Shown piece by piece: positions 50,501 through 62,397 of a stretch of 64,000 nucleotides of DNA (position 1 is the first letter of the stretch; the number at the start of each line of letters is the position of its first letter). This DNA comes from Bretschneidera sinensis (taxonomy: Eukaryota; Streptophyta; Magnoliopsida; Brassicales; Akaniaceae). The notes beneath the pieces were generated by a model. That model saw only the letters and a program-made list of their open reading frames with translations. It was not told the origin of the DNA and searched no databases. Position numbers and translations under genes: made by a program. The stretch spans positions 64,812,001-64,876,000 of the forward strand of contig CM043698.1 in assembly GCA_023935145.1 (NCBI GenBank), written 5' to 3'.

Positions 50501-53500
50501 TATCTTCTTGTCTAGTCATCTTCATATGTGGATTTTTTTTGTGCTTATCATTATTCTGAGTCCATTTTTTTTCTTCTTCTGGATTGTCTTTTGTTCTCTT
50601 GGACAGGGTTCTGAGTCAAAATCAAATGTAGAGGGCTTCTCACGGCTTCTACGTCTTCTTTGTTGGTGTCCAGCTTATATTTCGACGCCTGATGCAATGG
50701 AAACTGGTGTTTTCATTTGGACTTGGCTAGTTTCTGCTGCACCACAGCTTGGGTCTCTTGTCCTTGCTGAACTTGTTGATGCATGGCTATGGACAATTGA
50801 TACAAAAAGAGGTCTTTTTGCGTCTGATGTGAGATACTTTGGACCTACTGCAAAGCTAAGGCCTCACCTGATCCCAGGGGAACCAGAAATGAATCCTGAA
50901 ATTAATCCTGTTGAACAAATAATTGCTCATAGACTATGGCTTGGATTTTTTATTGATCGTTTTGAGGTTAGGAATTATTCAAGACCTCTCTTCTTCTCTC
51001 ACTCAACCGTATTCTATTCTTCATGTGTTTTTTGATTTTATAAAATAGAGTGCACATGTGAATGGAGGTAATGCACTTTATATACATATTTTCCTGCAGA
51101 AGTTTGTATATTTGGTATTGTTCTCTTGTGTCAAACTAGGCATGCTTTGCTCACGTGAGTTATGCAATCAAGATCTTGTGTTTCTTTAAGATTGGATGTA
51201 GGGCTTTGCACCATTATCTTCGATAAAGAATGACTACATCGGTTGGAAAATTATGGTTTGAGGGGGGAATGATGACGCTCATGATTAAAATTGCTCAAGT
51301 TACAAGTTTTCTTCCTGTTGGGGAGCTTGTGTTTACTATCTGTAGTGTTATCTCTTTGAGTAATGCTTTCAAATTAGTAAGTTATCTGAAGTAAGATAAC
51401 ATCATGAAGTCAATTGTCATAATTATCCCAAAGTGTTGGAGTTTGAAGTAGTTCTTTCTGTGTGTTCCTACTGTCATTGTTGAAGTCTTGTCTCTACAAT
51501 TGTTATGTAATCATAACTTTCATCAATGTTGAATTCTTGTCTCAATGTGGTTGTTATTACAAGTTTCATGGTTCACAAATATCAGATTTGGAGCCATCCT
51601 GGCCACTTAGGGTTGGAATGATTCCTCATCGGTTATGCTATCCATACAAGCTGCTTGTTTTTAGTTTTTGCATAGTCACATAATTTGAATGTGCCTAGAG
51701 AATCAAGGCAAATGTTTGTTTTCCTAGATTTCTGCACCATGCTTCTATTTGCTGTATTCAATGATCAAAGGATGATCCCATTTTAAATGTTCTAAATTTT
51801 AACCCTTATTGGTGAATAGACTGCCGACATTGCATTCTGGTAATTGGTTATGCTAATGATTCTCGGTTTGTTATGAGCTAGCATTGCAGAATGCCCATCT
51901 GTCTTCAAAGGTTATAAGTGACAAGTGGTGTTGCAGCTGCTGAGAATATTAGTTACTTGGGGTTTACATAACTGCTGACATTTGAGATACTATTTGTGAT
52001 TATTTGATCTCAATACGTGCACACATTTATACCCATATATCGTACTAGTTCATGATTGTACTAAATTTTATGTGGTTTATTTGTTTCTTAATCTTGTTTT
52101 GGTTATATAGGTAGTACGACACAATAGTGTTGAGCAACTCTTGCTCCTCGGTCGGATGTTACAAGGGACCACGAAACTCCCTTGGAACTTTTCACGCCAT
52201 CCTGCGGCTGCTGGTACCTTTTTCACTGTCATGCTTCTTGGGCTCAAGTTCTGCTCATGCCAGTCCCAAGGCAATTTGCAGAATTTCAAAACTGGGCTTC
52301 AACTGTTGGAAGATCGAATTTATTGGTGGCTTAAGTTGACTCTTCTCTTTCAGTTTCTATCTGCATTTTCAGTGCATATTTTTTTTTTAATGTTCATTGT
52401 CCTTTTTTGACTTACTTGAGCATCTTGTCTCTCTGCTTATAAAAAAAGCTTCTTGTGTCTCTGGTTCAGCAAATTAGTACGAGAATGTTTTTAAAGTTTC
52501 TATCTCATTTTTCCACCTTTTAAACTTTCGTTTTAGCCTTTTGTTCTCTTCTCTGGAAACTGGATTCATGATATGGCTTCAAAGTATGTTAATTGTGTTT
52601 TGGATGTCTTCATTTCTTTCCCTTTTTTTCATCTTTCTTCTTTTTCTAGGAGGCGGGTGGTTGTGTTTTTCAAATGACAGACATATTATGGTAGGTTGTG
52701 GACATTACACCCCCTGCTATTGAATGTTAAGGTCCCTATTTGGGGATGGCGATGACCATGTCACTGTGAGGCTATAATTGTCTTTGAAACTTGTGTGCAT
52801 GTGAAAATTGCAGAGACCTCATTTCTTTCTTTCTCATGAATCAATTTGTGGGTTTTCTTTTCCTTTAAATATTTGTGTCAAGCAATAGGATTTGAACTCA
52901 TGGCACTCGCTTCATGGTCATTGCACTTTGCTGACACCTGTCAGATAGTGCTGTCTATTTGGAATTTCGGATATGATTATGATTGCTCCATGTTGAAATA
53001 ATTAGGTGCAAACATAAAATGGAAAACCTTTTAAGACAGACTTTGCAATATAAATACCTTTATGTTAACGTTCTCCTCCCACCACCCCCCCCCAAAAAAA
53101 AAAAAAAAAAAAAAACATGTAGAGGATATAAAACATTTATTATGTGGGCTTATATCAGTTTGTTTCAATTAAGAATTTTGTAAGAAAGTTTTTGCTTTGG
53201 AAATTAGAAGTTTTTGTTTGGTGCATGTTACAGGGCCTCCTTGGGCTGGTTTGCTCATGAGCCTGAATACTATGACACAAAGTATATGAATTTTTCCCAG
53301 AGTGAGGCTCAGTCCATCTCAATTTTTGTTCACCATCTTTCAAATGAGCGAATAGACTCTCTTCAGTCTGATTTAAAAGGAAGGGCACGTGAGAATGGGC
53401 ACTCTTTGGTTGATGCGGTAAGATGATTATATTCATTGTATATGATTCTTCAACGTTAGGAAATCATATCCTTTTGTTGTGGATCTTCCATTTTCGTAAG

Positions 53501-56500
53501 AAATATATGAGCTCTTTGTACATTCTATTTATAAAGTTTAGATGTCTACAGAATGATCAATATCATCCCGTCTGGGGCCTGATGGACAACTATGCTGTGG
53601 GAAGAGAAAAACGGAAACAACTACTTTTAATGCTATGCCAGCATGAAGCTGATAGGCTTGACGTTTGGTCTCAACCTACCAACTTGAAGTAATTAGTCCC
53701 TTCATAGAATGGTTTATCTATTCATCATAGTGTTTATATAGTGGATGCTTTCATGTGGGTATTAAACTATTAATCATTAGCTGTTTGTATTTCAACATAT
53801 TCAGGGAAAACCCATCTTCTCAGCCGAAAATCAGCTCAGAGAAATGGATTGAATATGCTAGGACTGCCTTTTCAGTGGATCCTCGAATTGCTTTATCCTT
53901 GGCCTCGAGGTTCCCAACAAACACTTCTTTAAAGGCTGAAGTAACTCAGATGGTTCAGGTATGTTTGTCTTCTCATGGTTAGTGGGAGTATGAAATGACA
54001 AGAAATTGAAAGTTTCGAACCAGTGAGGAGTGATTGGGAAAATTTTTGGATGGTTAGAAGATAGTTGTCAATGGCATCTTAGTTATTGTTTCAAAGGAAA
54101 GAGATCTGAACACATTTTAAGGACATGTTGCAACATATAAGGGTTTAAATGATGTGCGAACACATTTAAGAAGAATAAATGTGGAGATCATTCTGTGTGG
54201 AAATTCAGAACGGAATATCTTTAAGTCCTCTTGTGATGTCGGTCCTTTATCATGTTTATTTATTGTTTCACATGATCTTATTTGATGTGCTGTACTTGTG
54301 GATTTCTCGCAGTCACATATACTGGATATTCGTTCTATTCCTGAAGCATTGCCATATTTTGTCAGCCCAAGGGCTGTCGAAGAAAATTCAATGCTATTGC
54401 AACAATTGCCACACTGGGCTGCTTGTTCAATTACGCAAGCTCTTGAGTTCCTTACTCCCGCATACAAGGGACATCCACGTGTCATGGCATATGTCCTAAG
54501 AGTTTTGGAGTCCTATCCTCCTGAACGAGTTACCTTCTTCATGCCACAGCTGGTGCAGGCTCTGCGATATGATGAAGGGGTGAGTTACTTGATGAAGCTG
54601 TCCACGTTTATGTTGCTCTTTAGTTATTATTTTTGTATCATTTGTAGGGCTATGACTCTGGTAAGTTGAACCTGATCCTTGTGCTTGCATATGGTAGAGT
54701 ATTACTGCCTAGGGTCATGCTACGTTTAAAAATTCCAGTCAATTCTTGGTTTTTAGTGAGGAGACTTATGCCAAATTCTCGAGCTGACTTATCTTTTCAT
54801 AATGTTTGTTTTCATGTAATAGTTCCAGCATAACAATGATATTACTTCATCCTAAATGTTTTACATCACATGAGGTACAGAAAATTTGGCATGCAAAGCA
54901 AGTATTTATCTGCAGGTGACTTATAAAAAAAGTATTTATCTGCAGGTGGTAGCATTTTATATATTTATAAATTATCTTTTTCCTATTAGCCATCAAATTG
55001 ACATTAACTTTTTCAGTCCACGATAACCTGAAGTCAGTTTTAAGTGTAGTTTTGCAAACTCTGATTGACTGGATGTAGATTGGATTCTGGATCATTAGGC
55101 TTGGGTTGGGTTTAACTGTGTTGACCCAAACTGCCAGATCTGCAGACCAGATCTTTTTTCAGCATGTATTTTTGTATTACTGTGTCAACGTGTATCTTCA
55201 AGTTTGGATTTTTCTTCATTTGAAGGTGTATCTTAATTTGATGTATCTGTCTTCATTTTACAGAGGTTCGTAGAAGGATATTTGCTTAGAGCTGCTCAAC
55301 GAAGTGATATATTTTCCCATATTTTAATATGGCATCTACAGGTGTGGAAAAACTGTGTAAATAATTGACTTAAATTAAATGGTTCAACGTGTTTTCAGTG
55401 GGCTTGTGAGGAATACTTGCACCTATTTATCTTGTGAATTTATGAATGACAGGGTGAGAGTGTACCAGAATCAGGGAACGATGCTGCCTCTGGGAAGGTT
55501 TGTCCATTTTTTTAAAAATTTAACACCATCTTTGCTGATGATCACATGTGTGTATGAGTGTAACGCATCTAAAATCACTAAGAAGTAAGACATAATATTC
55601 TGTTAAATGTGGTGTTAAGTATTAAATACTTATTCTGGAATACTTAAAGCTGGTCACTGATATGTAACTCGTTTCATTTACAACCATTAGAGATAATTGG
55701 TTCAATACTCTTAATTTTTGGGTTAGAGGAAAATTCTTTATAAATAATGAAGATCTTTAGATTTTGTAAATTTCTTGCATTGTAATTTCCTTTGGCTTTT
55801 TGGTGCTTTTTAATAAAAAATTTACTTATAAAAAAATATTAGAAGGCCCCAAGAGGTAAAAGTTTATTTGTGATGAATTTTGTTCTATTTTTTGGTGGGT
55901 CTTGTGGCCATTGCAAAATTATTTCCCTTGGGGTATTCATGGACTATCAATCCTCAGCCGTTACCTTCTGTAACTCATCCCAATTTCAGAAAGGTGAATT
56001 AATGGGATTGAATGACATGATGAATTATTATACTAAAATGTTCATGAGTAAGGGAGCGATTGATGTGGGACAACTAACATGTAACTCTCAGTAACGAGTT
56101 TTTGTATGTCTGGGTTGGTGGAATGTTTGGTGGAAATCTATTCATTCAAGGATATTGTAGGTCTATAGAAAATATCAGATATAAACTTTAGAAATTAAAC
56201 TTATATTCGGAAGGTAGAACCAATATTTACTTAGAGTCGCTAAAAAATAAGGGTTTTTAATTAAAGAATTGGGGAGAGGAAGTGGGGGTTTAGCTAGTGT
56301 CACTTGGAGAAAGGGTCGTTCATTTGCCATTTGTTACAAAAGAGGATTTGGGGAAAGGCCTGAAAGTGGTTCCATGTCACACAGCTCTTTTATGCTATAT
56401 ATACATTTATTCATGTAGTTATTGAAATATGCTGATGACTGAGTAGCCACTTCAGTGTATTTCCTTGCTGCAAATTTTTGTTAGTCTTTAGACCTACGTT

Positions 56501-57871
56501 TGTACAATACCTTAAGTGTTTAGATGGAAATGGCTCATCGTAGGCGAATATTATACAGTTCAGTGGCATCCTCGGATATTGAACTGTAACTAAGGCATGT
56601 ATGTTAAGGTGGTTGTGTGTTGGTGATACTAATGGTGTAGAAAATTAAAATAGTCCATTATTTGGGATCAATGTTGAAATTATCACAAAATAATTCCATA
56701 GTGTTCTTAATCTCTAAATGTATGTCACCTTTCTTGGGTCAGCTTTACATTTAAGATGCATTTCGATGATAATGCAAATATTATTGAGTTTCTAGAACTA
56801 TTGGATTTGTTTCCATGCTCAATAAACTTGTGTACATGATTTTGTTTCAGAATGCTTCGTTTCAAGCACTCTTGCCAATTGTCCGGGAACATATTATTGA
56901 TGGTTTCACTCCCAAAGCCCTTGACTTGTTTAATAGAGAGTTTAATTTCTTTGACAAAGTTACATCTATTTCTGGTGTACTCTTTCCGCTTCCTAAGGAA
57001 GAACGCCGAGCTGGTATCCGGAGGTATAATTCCAAGTTCTTAATGCTTGAGCTCATATTGTATATACTGTGTCTTGCAGTGGAAGGTCGTTTAAACACTT
57101 GCTATTACAGGGAGTTGGAGAAAATTGAACTGGACGGAGAAGACCTTTATTTACCAACTGCTGCTAACAAGCTTGTTAGAGGTATTCAGGTAGATAGTGG
57201 GATACCCTTACAATCAGCCGCCAAAGTTCCTATCATGATCACATTTAATGTGGTTGATCGGGATGGTGATCACAATGATGTAAAGCCCCAAGCTTGCATT
57301 TTCAAGGTAATCTTGTCCACTTACAACCGTGTGCTGAAATTGCATTGTTAGGCCTGAGAACTGGCCCGAGATTGCCTACATGAAATGTATTGTTTCCACC
57401 AATGTTTGCAACACAGAACAATGAAACCCCTCATGTGGCTGTCTTGACATACTTGGTCTCGTATTGGAGTGGTTTATGAAATGGTTTTTGTTTCTTATAA
57501 ACTAAAGCGAGGCCAAACACCCCAAAAAAATGTTTCTGAAAATAATCAAAAGCTGTAATAGATTTTCTAAGAAACTGAATTTTTGTTAGAACAATTGTTT
57601 TACGAAGCACAACATTTTTTAGCTCCACAGTTTTTTTACTAAAAACTGTTTCAAAAACCATTGTGACCGCCATAAACCAACTAAAGCTAGACCAAACAGT
57701 ACCTTAGCCTAACGTCATATCTTTATTCAGGTTGGAGATGATTGTCGACAAGATGTTCTTGCTCTTCAAGTGATATCACTGCTTAGGGACATATTTGAAG
57801 CAGTTGGAATTAGTCTCTATCTGTTTCCTTATGGTGTTCTCCCAACCGGCCCAGAGAGGGGTATAATTGAG
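38517..57871 (+). CDS. PI4KA1: Phosphatidylinositol 4-kinase alpha, 3' end beyond window
   Basis: Makes PI4P at the plasma membrane (plant PI4K-alpha-1, type III). I infer 23 exons, all phase-consistent: 38517-39500, 39818-40159, 40267-40428, 40623-40793, 40934-41092, 41193-41320, 41487-41793, 45466-45634, 45844-46061, 48786-48944, 49089-49271, 49962-50492, 50607-50966, 52111-52325, 53234-53417, 53552-53688, 53805-53958, 54313-54579, 55264-55341, 55453-55497, 56851-57023, 57111-57306, 57731-57871, giving 1821 codons. It starts [15 protein letters not shown]. Helical solenoid fills most of the length. The lipid-kinase helical region is in exons 18-21 ([14 protein letters not shown]), and the kinase N-lobe is in exons 22-24 with the ATP-binding Lys in [11 protein letters not shown] (codon 1774, end of exon 22 of this list). 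The protein breaks off after GPERGIIE. Catalytic DRHNGN and DFG regions (~200 residues) must lie downstream. No frameshift or stop was found. Confidence 0.95.
42031..42120. repeat. Perfect 30-bp tandem repeat, three copies, in a PI4K intron
   Basis: The unit starts GAGCACATCATGCATGGCGA and ends TCTGAATCTT. It occurs three times without a mismatch (42031-42060, 42061-42090, 42091-42120). It contains the palindrome ATGCAT. It lies in the 3.7-kb intron between exons 7 and 8 of the list. Confidence 0.97.
43200..44470 (+). mobile_element. LINE (L1-type) ORF2 3' fragment in a PI4K intron
   Basis: Translations read [20 protein letters not shown] then [15 protein letters not shown], the end of reverse transcriptase in plant L1 elements (NRALLxKWxWRFAxE). 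Later frames give zf-RVT-like text (KFEVSFFYK...). The tail carries GGGTGGCACCCCCTTATGCC, which also marks other LINE ends in this window (44900 and 63585, inverted). Stops and frameshifts are frequent. The element is 5'-truncated. Confidence 0.75.
44878..45167 (-). mobile_element. LINE 3'-end fragment, minus strand
   Basis: The minus-strand translation includes [20 protein letters not shown] then IKDRWLQNL, the plant LINE ORF2 terminal motif (WxxWxERNRRxFD...). The GGCACCAGGGGGTGCC block at ~44900 is the LINE tail. It is inverted relative to the 43200-44470 copy. Confidence 0.7.
45227..45286 (+). CDS. Possible in-frame cassette exon of PI4K (20 codons)
   Basis: A 60-base open segment with acceptor TGCTTAG in front and donor AAG|GTAA behind, in phase 0 with exon ends at 41793 and 45466. 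Inclusion would add [20 protein letters not shown] between PPL and VVSSVKW. As I recall plant PI4K-alpha proteins, PPL joins VVSSVKW directly, so the main form should skip it. It could also be chance, since a 60-base open segment with splice sites is not rare. It lies just right of a LINE fragment. Confidence 0.35.
46587..48480 (+). mobile_element. Non-autonomous LTR retrotransposon, element B, in a PI4K intron
   Basis: The LTRs start TGATGCAGAATATGAAAG (46587) and TGATGCAGAATAGGAAAG (48080). The right LTR ends CCTACATCA (48480). The left ends near 46950, its 3' end diverged. Shared marks include TATATAAGAGCACTCTACTA, a likely promoter. The polypurine tract AAGTGAGGGAGAA precedes the right LTR. 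GAAAT and TAAAT flank the element (4 of 5 match). Inside is a decayed RRM-like region (47408-47580) and an acidic region ([17 protein letters not shown]...). Then come KDENMTCV and the end module DFFPPIWFD. No pol genes are present. It lies in sense with PI4K. Confidence 0.82.
53081..53116. repeat. Poly-C/poly-A tract in a PI4K intron
   Basis: CCACCACCCCCCCC is followed by more than 20 A, a low-complexity run in the intron after exon 14 of the list. Its length is likely variable. Confidence 0.9.
57440..57710. mobile_element. MITE-like insertion in a PI4K intron
   Basis: TGGTTTATGAAATGGTTTTT near the left end is inverted in AAAACCATTGTGACCGCCATAAACCA near the right end, and the sequence ends in AGACCAAACAGTACC, typical of plant MITE margins. 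Exact termini and target duplication were not resolved. It fills most of the intron before the last exon in the window. Confidence 0.45.
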
Positions 57872-58247
57872 GTGAGTTTGTTTCTCCTACCATTCATATA
57901 ATAGTAGTGTGCTTGTGCACACATGGTGCTAGTAATCCTGGTGTTGTAACATCCTCTGTGGGTAATTTTCAAAAATATTGTTCTGGACAATGGAGTTCAT
58001 TGCCAATACTACTTTTCACACGTATCATTGGGGCTTTTGACTTGTTTTCTCTTTTATTGATCTTTGGGATTCCCAAATACTTGACAATGAAGAGACTGGG
58101 AAAGAGAAATTTGAAGGAGTCTTTCATGGTTCTTTATTTAACAAGTTCCATCTTGAATTTTCCATGAAATTACCTGGATCTGTGGTCAATACCAATTTAA
58201 CTTGATATAATGTTCTTATTGTATGATATTTAGAAACAAAGTTAACT
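57872..58247. other. Start of the terminal PI4K intron in the window
   Basis: The donor GTGAGT begins at 57872. No PI4K exon encoding the expected continuation (VPNTRSR..., then DRHNGN and DFGF) was found from here to 64000, so the intron is at least 6.1 kb if the gene is intact. The open frame 57907-58167 has no family features. Confidence 0.6.
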
Positions 58248-58750
58248 TTTGCATTAATATTTGATTAAATTAACTGGTGACTAAATTACAATTTTTGTCT
58301 GAATTTGATTTTAGTCATAAATCTTTTAATTGTTCTAATCGGGTACTATAACTATTAATGGTTAACTAATTAAGTCTTCCAATTAATTTCTCTTGTTAAT
58401 TGTAGACGAAAATCCATGCCAATGCCATCTCCATGCTGACGTGGATTTGAGAGCTCAGTTTGGCGGTCCAATTTACACTCTCCAATATAGTTCCATGCTC
58501 CGTTTCCCTCTAAGGTGAACTGAAGCATAACAAACCAGGTTTAGCTGTCTCTTGTTTTTGACACAACCACTGCAATGACCAATGGGTACATGCTGTCATT
58601 TGCATCAATACCTCCCCTGCAAGCCAAACATAAACTCCAACAACAAAATCAGCAGTGAACCAACCGAGCCACACCTATTGAAGCTTAAATCTATGATGCC
58701 CATTTTCATTCTCCATGCTGCCAAACCTTAGAGGGAAACATAGCATGGAG

Positions 58751-61241
58751 TGATGTAGGATAGGATAGAGAAGAAGAGATAAAGAACTAGAAATTAGGCT
58801 AACCTGGGGATTGGAAGAGAAGTCAAGCTACCCTGAAGGTTGAGAAGAAATTGATACTCACTATCAATAAATTTTATTCATTCAAAGCTATTCGAAAAGT
58901 AACATAGGTATCTTTTATATAGAGATCTTTAGGAATCCTAATCCTAGGCCAACACAGTAAATAAAGAAATTTAAAACTGATCAAATACTATATCCTAATC
59001 TTATTTTAATAAATTAAATCTTAATTAAATACTATGTGCTAGGATCTATATTAAAATATAATTCTTTCATGATTACAAATTTACAATTTTGTCCCCATAA
59101 CCTTCTTTACCCCATCATTCTCCATCACTTAAAAAAAACTAGACATCGAGTTTTGAAGTGCTGAAGCAGCAAGATCAGTGATGCTTGTACAAATGAAGCA
59201 TAGTCATGGAAGTCTTGAAAATTGAGATCTCTACCAAAAGAAAATTTTTTGGCAGAGAATATCTGCTGTGGAGGAGCTTCAAGCCAAATAGGGAGTATAA
59301 AATTGACAGTAGGAGTCCACCACTGCCTCAATCATGTCTTCAATCTTTTCTCTTGGCGTGGAAGTTTGTTCCGACTTGCTTTCTGCATTGACTACCTTTT
59401 CAATATCTAGACTACCAAGTTCAACATTGCTCAACTTGAGATAAGGAGTATCACACACACATGTCATGTCCTCATGTTTATCTTGGGCGTGCTTGCAATA
59501 TGTGGTATCAACTTGTTCGACAAAGACTTTTGGCGTGTCTTGGGACGTCTCTAAGCTAATAATCTTCTTCTTAGTTCTTATGTTGGAGTTGGGCATCGTT
59601 AACATGCTTTGATGGACCTGGAATGAAACCACTGTTGCGAGAAAAATTGGCGGCGAAACTTTCTATTCTCTTAGAAACCCTATCTATCAAGTACTTGTTG
59701 GAGCTCGAGTAAAGCCTAAATGGGCAGAGTTGGTTCTCTTGGCGAGTAATACCCAATCGCCATCCAACAACAATAGTCGTAAATACGACCATTCAACTTT
59801 GTTTTAGTCCAAAAAGTATCTTGACGCCTAGTAAATTGCACAAGCGCTTGAAAATCCGTATCAATTTGAGAGATAATAATTTTTTCAACAAATCCATATG
59901 GATCAAAGACCCGATGCAACACATCCTTTGTGATAGGATAGAATACATCATAAATGGTCACGCAAAGGATATTGGTTGGCTCAACTGAACCCATTACTCA
60001 TAACAAGTGGCTATATTTTTTTTGTTCTTTTTTTCTTTTTTTTTCTTCTCTCTTTTTTTTTTTTTTTGCCTTTTTTGGTTTTTTCTGCTTTTTTTTCTTA
60101 CTTTACTACAAAAATTCAAAATAAAATAACTAAAGGATATTGGGACATTCTAGAGACTTTCATCATTAGTCTCATGCTTCAACATTTCCCTTCTTTTTCT
60201 CTTTTTTTCGTCCTTTAAAAAGTAAAGGAATCTTCCTTTTTTCACCTTTTTTTTGTTTATTTCTTTTAATAAGTAACGTAGAGCAACACCCTCCCCCTTT
60301 TTTTTCAAAGAAAATATAAATTAACAAAATCAAAAGCTCCCTCGTTAGAAGCCCAAGAACATACCGGTTGTAAAACAAAAGCTCCCATTGCGATGCTGCT
60401 TTGTGACAACAAACCAGGGCGGTGGCGGACGGTTTGAACTTCTTGGGTTAGAGTTGTCCAAGGCTAGCAAACGAGCTGGTGGTGGCAGATCGGTGGAAGG
60501 GCTGCCGGATGTGGAGATCGGTGAAGGCAACGCTTAGAGGTGTTGGTGGAATTTTGACCGTGATCCGACCAAGATAACGATGCGTGGGCACCTGGGGTGA
60601 GTTGATCGGAAGGTTCCGATCTTGGCAGGGTGGTTGGTCCGGCGTTGTAGTGCGAGGTGGATGAACCGGAAAAACGGGAAAACCTCAAGTTGTGGTCGGA
60701 ACAAGCTGGTGCGACGGCGGGTGAGGGCTGTGTCGGTTGGAAGTGACCGAAAGTTGGTCAAATCTTGATTTATATGGATTGTTTGGCCTAGGATGTGTTT
60801 GGTCGTGGGTTGATGCTAGCTTTGGCAAATATTGTTTTTGAGTTTGGTTCTGCTGATGGATTGATGTGGATTTTTTTTGGAAAATATTTTAGGCTTTGAT
60901 GCCAAACTGATGTAGAACAAGTGATAGAAGAAGAAATAGAAACCGGATTACTTTGGGGATTGGAAGAGAAGTCAGGCTACCCTAGAGGTAGAGAAGAAAT
61001 TGATATCCACTGTCAATAAATTTTATTATTCAAAGCTACCAAAAATTAACATAGAGATCTTTAGGAATCTTAGTCCTACTCCCAACACTTTAAGTAAAGA
61101 AATTCAATAATTGATAAAATCGAGTTCTAATCATATCCAAGAAATTAAATCCTAATCAAATACTAAGATCCATACTAAAATATAATTCTTTCATGATTAT
61201 AAAATTACAAATTTGTCCCCATACCCAATTGTACCCTATCA
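58751..61241 (-). mobile_element. Non-autonomous LTR retrotransposon, element C, encoding an RRM-like domain
   Basis: LTRs: 60908-61241 (5') and 58751-59117 (3'), minus-strand termini TGAT(A/G)GGGTA...TACATCA. A primer-binding-like GGCATCAAAGCC follows the 5' LTR and the polypurine tract AAGTGATGGAGAA precedes the 3' LTR. Order inside: GC-rich leader (60780-60380), T-rich stretch, RRM ORF 59994-59716, then frames 59792-59571 and 59632-59279 (KRIESFAANFSRNSG; KHEDMTCV), and end module NFILPIWLEAPPQ...DLNFQDFHDYASFVQAS. No protease, reverse transcriptase or integrase. It shares its 5' LTR with element D. Confidence 0.85.
59716..59994 (-). CDS. PTB-type RRM domain in element C
   Basis: A 92-residue frame whose residues 8-80 resemble an RRM of plant polypyrimidine-tract-binding proteins: ILCVTIYDVFYPIT (beta1, RNP2-like), DVLHRVFDPYGFVEKIIISQ (helix 1 and beta2), FQALVQF at 48-54 (beta3, RNP1 position), a helix with a Lys pair, then IYDYCCWMAI (beta4; family IYDGCCQLDI). 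RRMs bind single-stranded RNA, and PTB-family RRMs prefer pyrimidine-rich RNA. The start MGSVEPTN sits after the T-rich leader stretch. Downstream frames are shifted, so the element protein is now broken after the domain. Its role in the element (RNA packaging or a captured host exon) is inference. Confidence 0.7.
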   Translation of the reverse strand: MGSVEPTNILCVTIYDVFYPITKDVLHRVFDPYGFVEKIIISQIDTDFQALVQFTRRQDTFWTKTKLNGRIYDYCCWMAIGYYSPREPTLPI

Positions 61242-62397
61242 TCCTCCACTATTTAGAAAAAACCCACCTCAAGTTTTGAAGTGATAAAGCAGCAATATCT
61301 GTGATGCTTGTACAAATGAAATGTAGTCATGGAAGTCTTGAAAAACGAGTTCTCTACCAAAAGAAAAAAAATTGGCGAAGAATGTCTATTGTGGAGGAGC
61401 TTCAAACCAAATAGGTAGTATAAAGCCAACACTAGGAGTCTGCGTATCAACCATAGTCACACTCATGTTTTCAATCTTCTCGTGATCTTGCTATAGCCCC
61501 CAGAAGACATTCTCTGGGTGATAATCCTTTATAACCTTGAAGAAATGCTAGAACATCTCATTATGCAAGGCATCACATTTAAGATCCAACATCACTACAC
61601 ATTATCTGACCTTGGCAATAGTCTCAAGAATTAAGATCTTCTTAATATATGACCGACTAGATTAGTTAGCTAGATAATGTTCTCCTTCATTTGTTCATCA
61701 TCATGCAGTTTCTTGTTATTTCATCGATGCAACCAGCGACTACAATTTTCATATTAATATGTGAATGCTTGAACAGTCAACAATTAAAACTTTCATTAAC
61801 AAAGCGAGTGTAGTTTGTAGCAATGTAGGAGGTGATTGTGTTACCTTTGAAAGACAGTGTAGTTTGATCCAAAAGACGAATGAGCTTATCAATCGACGAA
61901 TGAGGACTGGTAAGCTTATATCGAAGCTCAGTAACTTGTTGGTCAAGCTCGAAAATAGACACCTTATTTTTAATTTAATTAAATCAGAAGTCGAGAGGAA
62001 ACAATATATTTCTAATTTAAATAAATTCAAAACATATATAAAGTATGAAAGGAAACTTTTTTGTTGCTTTTTTTTTTCAAAAAGAAAAGAGATTAAATAC
62101 AGCAAACAAATTGAAAGATAAATACAAAACCTTATAAATTTGTATAGGCAGATCTGCGACAGTGGGTCAAAGACAAGCCGACCAATAGAGATCTCTTAAA
62201 TAGAGATATTTAGGAATCCTAGTCCTACTCCAACGCTTTAACTAAAGAAATTCAATAATGATAAAATACTAAGTTCTAATCCTATCCAAGAAATTAAATC
62301 CTTATCAAATACTATGTTCTGATATCCCTACTAAAATATAATTATTTCATGATTACAAAATTATAAATTTGTCTCCATACCCTTTTGTACCCCATCA
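61242..62397 (-). mobile_element. Element D, tandem partner of element C
   Basis: The 5' LTR remnant (~62185-62397, ending CCCCATCA on the plus strand) lacks its 3' part. The 3' LTR is the 60908-61241 copy, with polypurine tract TAGTGGAGGA directly before it. The end module (GFILPIWFEAPPQ, a stop, then ELVFQDFHDYISFVQASQIL) matches element C closely. The interior (61500-62170) is shortened and has no RRM. One frame (61765-62121, plus) is open without known features. TGGAG and TGAAG flank the C-D array (4 of 5 match), fitting a single insertion that later became tandem. Confidence 0.75.

Noticed and set aside
53423..53692. Separate small ORF at PI4K exon 16
   Set aside because: It is the kinase exon read through its upstream intron. 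Phase and homology place only 53552-53688 in the coding sequence.
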